A stretch of 64,000 nucleotides of DNA from Crocodylus rhombifer. Lineage: Eukaryota > Chordata > Crocodylia > Crocodylidae. This document shows positions 60,570-64,000 of this stretch, piece after piece. Under the pieces are notes generated by a model, which saw only the letters and a program-made list of their open reading frames with translations, made no database searches and was not told where the DNA came from. Location: positions 730,378-794,377 of the forward strand of contig JAVSML010000041.1 in the NCBI GenBank assembly GCA_038503035.1, given 5' to 3'. Each line of letters starts with the position of its first letter. The first letter of the stretch is position 1. The position numbers were made by a program, and so were the translations under genes.

Positions 60570-61691
60570 AGGGGACAGGGATCTAAGACCACTACCCTTC
60601 GGGTTGGAGCCCGAGAAGATCCCATGGTAACCATTAGGGTTGGTGGCAAAAACTTTGAAGCCTTGGTGGATACTGGGGCTACATTTTCAATGATTCCAGA
60701 AAACCCCCCCTGTGCAGGAACTAGTGAACAGCATGTACTTGTAGAAGGGATTGAGGGAATGCAAACTCGACTCCCTGTTTGTAAACCACTCCTCACCAAG
60801 GTGGGAGACCATTTGCTTGAGCACTCCTTTGTGTATTCTCCAAGTTGCCCGGTTGCACTCCTTGGGCGGGACTTACTCACAAAATTGCAAGCTGAAATCT
60901 TTTTCAGAGACAATCAGATGGTGGTCCAGCTACCTGTCAAGCAGAGCTCGAACTATCAGATGGCTCTCCTGGAGGACCGACGCCCTGCAGTAAGTCCAGA
61001 AGATCACATGACTGGAGTAGACCCCTCAGTATGGGCTGATGGAACCCCTGCGCGAGCTAAGTTCGTCTCCCCGGTAAGGATCGTACTCAAGGATGGGGAG
61101 GGGCCCGTCCGGGTAAAGCAGTACCCACTCAGCCGAGCGGCCAGAGCTGGACTCAAGCCGTTAATAGAGAAATACAAGAGGTACGGATGGCTAGTGGAAG
61201 GGTCTTCACCCTATAACACCCCCATTCCTGGAGTGCCAAAGGCAGATGGGGTCTCATACAGACTGGTCCAAGACTTACGGGCAGTAAATAAGAAGGTCCT
61301 TTCAGACCATCCTGTAGTCCCGAACCCTCACACGATTTTGACACAAGTACCGGGGGAAGCTGAAATATTTTCAGTGCTAGATTTGAAAGATGCTTTCTTC
61401 TCTATTCCTCTTCACCGAGAGAGTCAAAAATTGTTTGCTTTTGAATGGGAGGATCCAGATACTTTCCATAAAGCCCAACTCATGTGGACAGTTCTTCCAC
61501 AAGGATTTATAGCAGCCCCCCATATTTTCGGACTTGCCCTTCAGAAGGACTTGGGGGAATGGAAGGGATCACACCCCGCAGTGACTCTCCTCCAGTATGT
61601 GGATGACCTGCTAGTTGCAAGCCCAAACTTGCAGCTCTGCGAGGAAGCCACCAGGTCACTCCTAAACACTCTGGGGAAAAAAAGGATATAA
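60570..61691 (+). pseudogene. pol: pro-pol 5' part: protease and reverse transcriptase fingers/palm
   Basis: Frame runs straight on from gag after the UGA, with no other stop until 61691, as in viruses that make Gag-Pol by stop-codon readthrough. Protease active site LVDTGATFSMI lies at about 60663. Reverse transcriptase follows with DLRAVNKKV, LKDAFFSIPL, LPQGF and the catalytic YVDD at 61596-61607. The frame ends early because of an A7 run at 61677-61683, after which pol continues in another frame. Confidence 0.9.
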
Positions 61692-64000
61692 AGTCTCTAG
61701 AGAAAAAGCCCAAATATGTCAGCCTGAAGTCACATTTTTGGGATATAAGCTCTCAAAAGGAGTCAGAGCCTTGAGTGCAGATCGCATACAGGCAATCCAA
61801 GGTCTAACCCCACCTAAGTCACCCAAGGAGCTGCGAGCATTCCTAGGGCTAACTGGGTTCTGTCGACTATGGATACCAGATTACGGTGGGAAGGCTAGAC
61901 CACTGTATGAATCCCTGACTAAGGAGAGTCTCACTAAATGGAAATGGAATAAAGAAATGCAGCATGCTTTTGATCTGCTGAAGGCAGCATTAACCCAGCC
62001 CCCAGCCTTAGCCATCCCAAACAGTAAAAAGCCATATCGACTGTATGTTCATGAGAATCGAGGGGTTGCATCAGGGGTGCTGACACAGCCATCGGGCCCA
62101 ACCTGGAGACCCGTGGGATATTACTCAAAGGTTCTAGATCCAGTTGCACTCGGGTGGCCAGCCTGTCTTCGGGCTGTGGCAGCCACAGCAGTGGTTGTTG
62201 AAGAAGCCCAGAAGATAGTCATGGGTGCGGATATGGAAATACTCACTCCTCATGGAGTTCCCCAGATCCTAGGGACTGAGGGAGGGAAATTTCTTAACCC
62301 CTCCAGACAATCACGGTATGAGATATTTTTGCTCTCTAATCCAGGACTTACTTTCAAACATACTACAGCCTTAAACCCTGCAACCTTGCTGCCAGAGCCA
62401 GGGCAACCGACGCATGACTGCCTTGAGGTCCTCAATCAGACCACGCAGGTGCGACCTGATCTTGCTGAGGACCCAATTGAAGACCCAGATGTTGAATACT
62501 TTGTGGACGGCTCCAGCTCTGTCATCGATGGAAAAAGACGAACAGGATGTGCAGTGGTAACCTTGGATAAGGTAGTATGGAGGGAGTCATTGCCGAGCTC
62601 ATGGTCGGCACAGGCCGCAGAACTCACTGCGCTCACCCGAGCATTACAGCTGGGGACAGACCAGCGAGTTAATATATACACTGACTCTCGCTATGCTTTT
62701 TCTACAGTCCATGCGCACGGACTATTGTGGAAAGAAAGGGGTTTCATTACTGCCTCTGGGAATAAGATTGCTAATGGCCCCCAGATTATCAAACTACTAG
62801 AGGCACTCCACCAGCCTAAAGAGGTAGCAGTCATTCATGTGCGGGCCCATGGGAAGGCTGCTGAGAAAAAGCATAAGCTTGGAAATGCAAAGGCTGATGC
62901 AGCAGCAAAGGAAGCTGCATTTATTGGGGGAGAAGCGGAAGAGGTATCCAAGCAGGCTATGTCCCATGCCATATGGCCATACGTTCAGGATTTAGTCCCA
63001 CAGTATTCCCCTGAAGAAGATAAATTTGCACAGAAAGCTTGTGCAGAAAAGAACTCCCAGGGGTGGTGGATAGTACCAGGAGGGAAAGTCATGATACCCA
63101 GGCCATTGCTTCGGGAGGTGCTGCAACAGCTCCATGCAAGAACCCATATGGGAGGTTTGGCCATGGGTGATCTAATGATCCGCCAAGCAGTAGCCCCAGG
63201 GCTATATGTAGAAGCTCAGCGCATTGCTACCAGGTGCATTACATGCCAGAAAGTAAACCCTCAAAGGAAACCCCCTGTGCCAATGGGAGGTAGACCCTGG
63301 GCAGCGTACCCTGGACAGGCATGGCAGATTGATTTTGCCGAGCTCCCACGATCCGGACATCACGGGTTTTTACTTGTCATGGTAGACCAGCTCTCTGGTT
63401 GGGTCGAGGCTTGGCCCACCAGGACTGCCACTGCAGCTGCAGTAGTGAAGTATTTGTTACAGGAGATCATTCCCCGGTATTCCCTGCCTGAGTCCATCGA
63501 GTCAGATCAAGGACGACACTTTGTGGGAAGAGTGGTTCAAGAAGTCGCACAAGCTCTCAAGGTTACTTGGAAACTACACACACCATGGAGACCACAGAGT
63601 TCAGGACAAGTGGAACGCATGAATAGAACTTTAAAGACTTTGCTCACCAAAATCTGTATTGAAACACGCCTTAAGTGGCCTCAAGCATTGCCGCTAGCTC
63701 TTACTTGCATTCGAAACACTCCCCGACGGGGCCTCAAATTGACCCCATATGAAATTATGTTTGGCAAGCCGCCTCGAGTCTTACCTCCTGGGATGCGAGA
63801 GAATGTAACTTTTGAATTAGGTAATAGTGAACTTCATACATATGTTATTGCCTTGCAGTCTGTCTTGTTTTCTCTTCACAGGTATGCAGCCTCCTTTCAG
63901 CGTCTGCCTTTAGATGTACCGGTACATGACTTCTCCCCGGGAGACTGGGTCTTAGTGCAGCGGTGGAAAAAGGAGCCTTTGACTGAGAGGTGGAGTGGCC
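61684..64000 (+). pseudogene. pol: pol 3' part: RT connection, RNase H and integrase, open to window end
   Basis: Continuous open frame of about 772 codons from just after the A7 run to the window edge; I read it through with no stop. RNase H catalytic residues are present: D at 62506 (VDGSS), E at 62620, D at 62683 (YTDSR) and D at 62896. Integrase has its zinc domain (H 63133, H 63145, C 63235, C 63244) and the D,D(35)E triad at 63331, 63505 and 63613, with 35 residues between the last two. A GDWVLVQRW segment near the end fits the gammaretroviral C-terminal domain. Every catalytic residue I checked is intact. Confidence 0.92.
63866..63881 (+). other. Candidate env splice acceptor inside pol
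   Basis: Pyrimidine-rich TTGTTTTCTCTTCACAG ending at 63881, within the integrase C-terminal coding region, where gammaretroviruses place the env acceptor. Its use is inference. Confidence 0.45.

Larger units (their letters stand above)
58164..64000 (+). mobile_element. Endogenous retrovirus, class I (gammaretrovirus-like), 5' LTR to integrase, truncated by the window end
   Basis: In order: 5' LTR, tRNA-Lys type primer binding site, leader, gag with matrix, capsid and one CCHC zinc knuckle, an in-frame UGA, then protease, reverse transcriptase, RNase H and integrase. Gag and pol share one reading frame across the UGA, which with the single zinc knuckle and the matrix similarity points to the gamma-like group. 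The only lesions seen are one-base frame changes at a G9 and an A7 run. Env and the 3' LTR would lie to the right of the window, so age cannot be judged from LTR divergence here. It sits about 10 kb upstream of the KDM3A promoter and points away from it. Confidence 0.93.

Noticed and set aside
1..64000. CRISPR arrays, bacterial operons or phage systems
   Set aside because: The sequence is clearly vertebrate nuclear DNA; no regularly spaced repeats of that kind are present.

Overview
The window is nuclear DNA of a sauropsid vertebrate. A crocodilian seems most likely and a turtle is the main alternative. The evidence is a vertebrate gene with many short exons, heavy loading with CR1 LINE copies (several ending in short ATGAAACT or TATGATTC type 3' repeats), small hAT-type MITEs, (CA)n arrays, and a class I (gammaretrovirus-like) provirus. 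The species cannot be fixed from the sequence alone.

Layout. From 4,076 to 47,642 the minus strand carries one gene, KDM3A (JMJD1A), an Fe(II)/2-oxoglutarate histone H3K9me1/2 demethylase. I placed 22 coding exons (2 to 23, counting the ATG exon as exon 2, by analogy with the 26-exon human gene). They join in one continuous frame of 1,194 codons, with phases agreeing at every junction. The last exons, which complete the JmjC domain and hold the third iron ligand, lie beyond the left edge. Intron 3 appears to start with GC rather than GT. The introns hold CR1 copies: a near full-length one at about 7.3-12.9 kb split by a solo LTR that itself holds another CR1, a 28.4-30.3 kb minus copy, and a nested pair at 30.8-33.4 kb. 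They also hold hAT MITEs with 8-bp target duplications, a two-copy family of palindromic MITEs, and a long hairpin.

At 47.4-48.7 kb is the GC-rich promoter region of KDM3A, broken by a 100-N assembly gap. It has two CCAAT boxes oriented for the minus strand, a GC box, three NRF1-like palindromes and several RCGTG hypoxia-type cores.

From 48.7 to 58.1 kb is upstream intergenic DNA with CR1 pieces and a few DNA-transposon relics; I see no convincing gene. From about 58.16 kb to the right edge is the 5' portion of a plus-strand endogenous retrovirus: LTR, a tRNA-Lys1,2-type primer binding site, gag (matrix, capsid, one zinc knuckle), an in-frame UGA between gag and pol, then protease, reverse transcriptase, RNase H and integrase, open to the window end. 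Its only breaks are two single-base frame changes, both in homopolymers (G9 and A7), so it is either young or its breaks are assembly errors. The combination of gamma-like coding organisation with a lysine primer site is the most unusual feature of the window.
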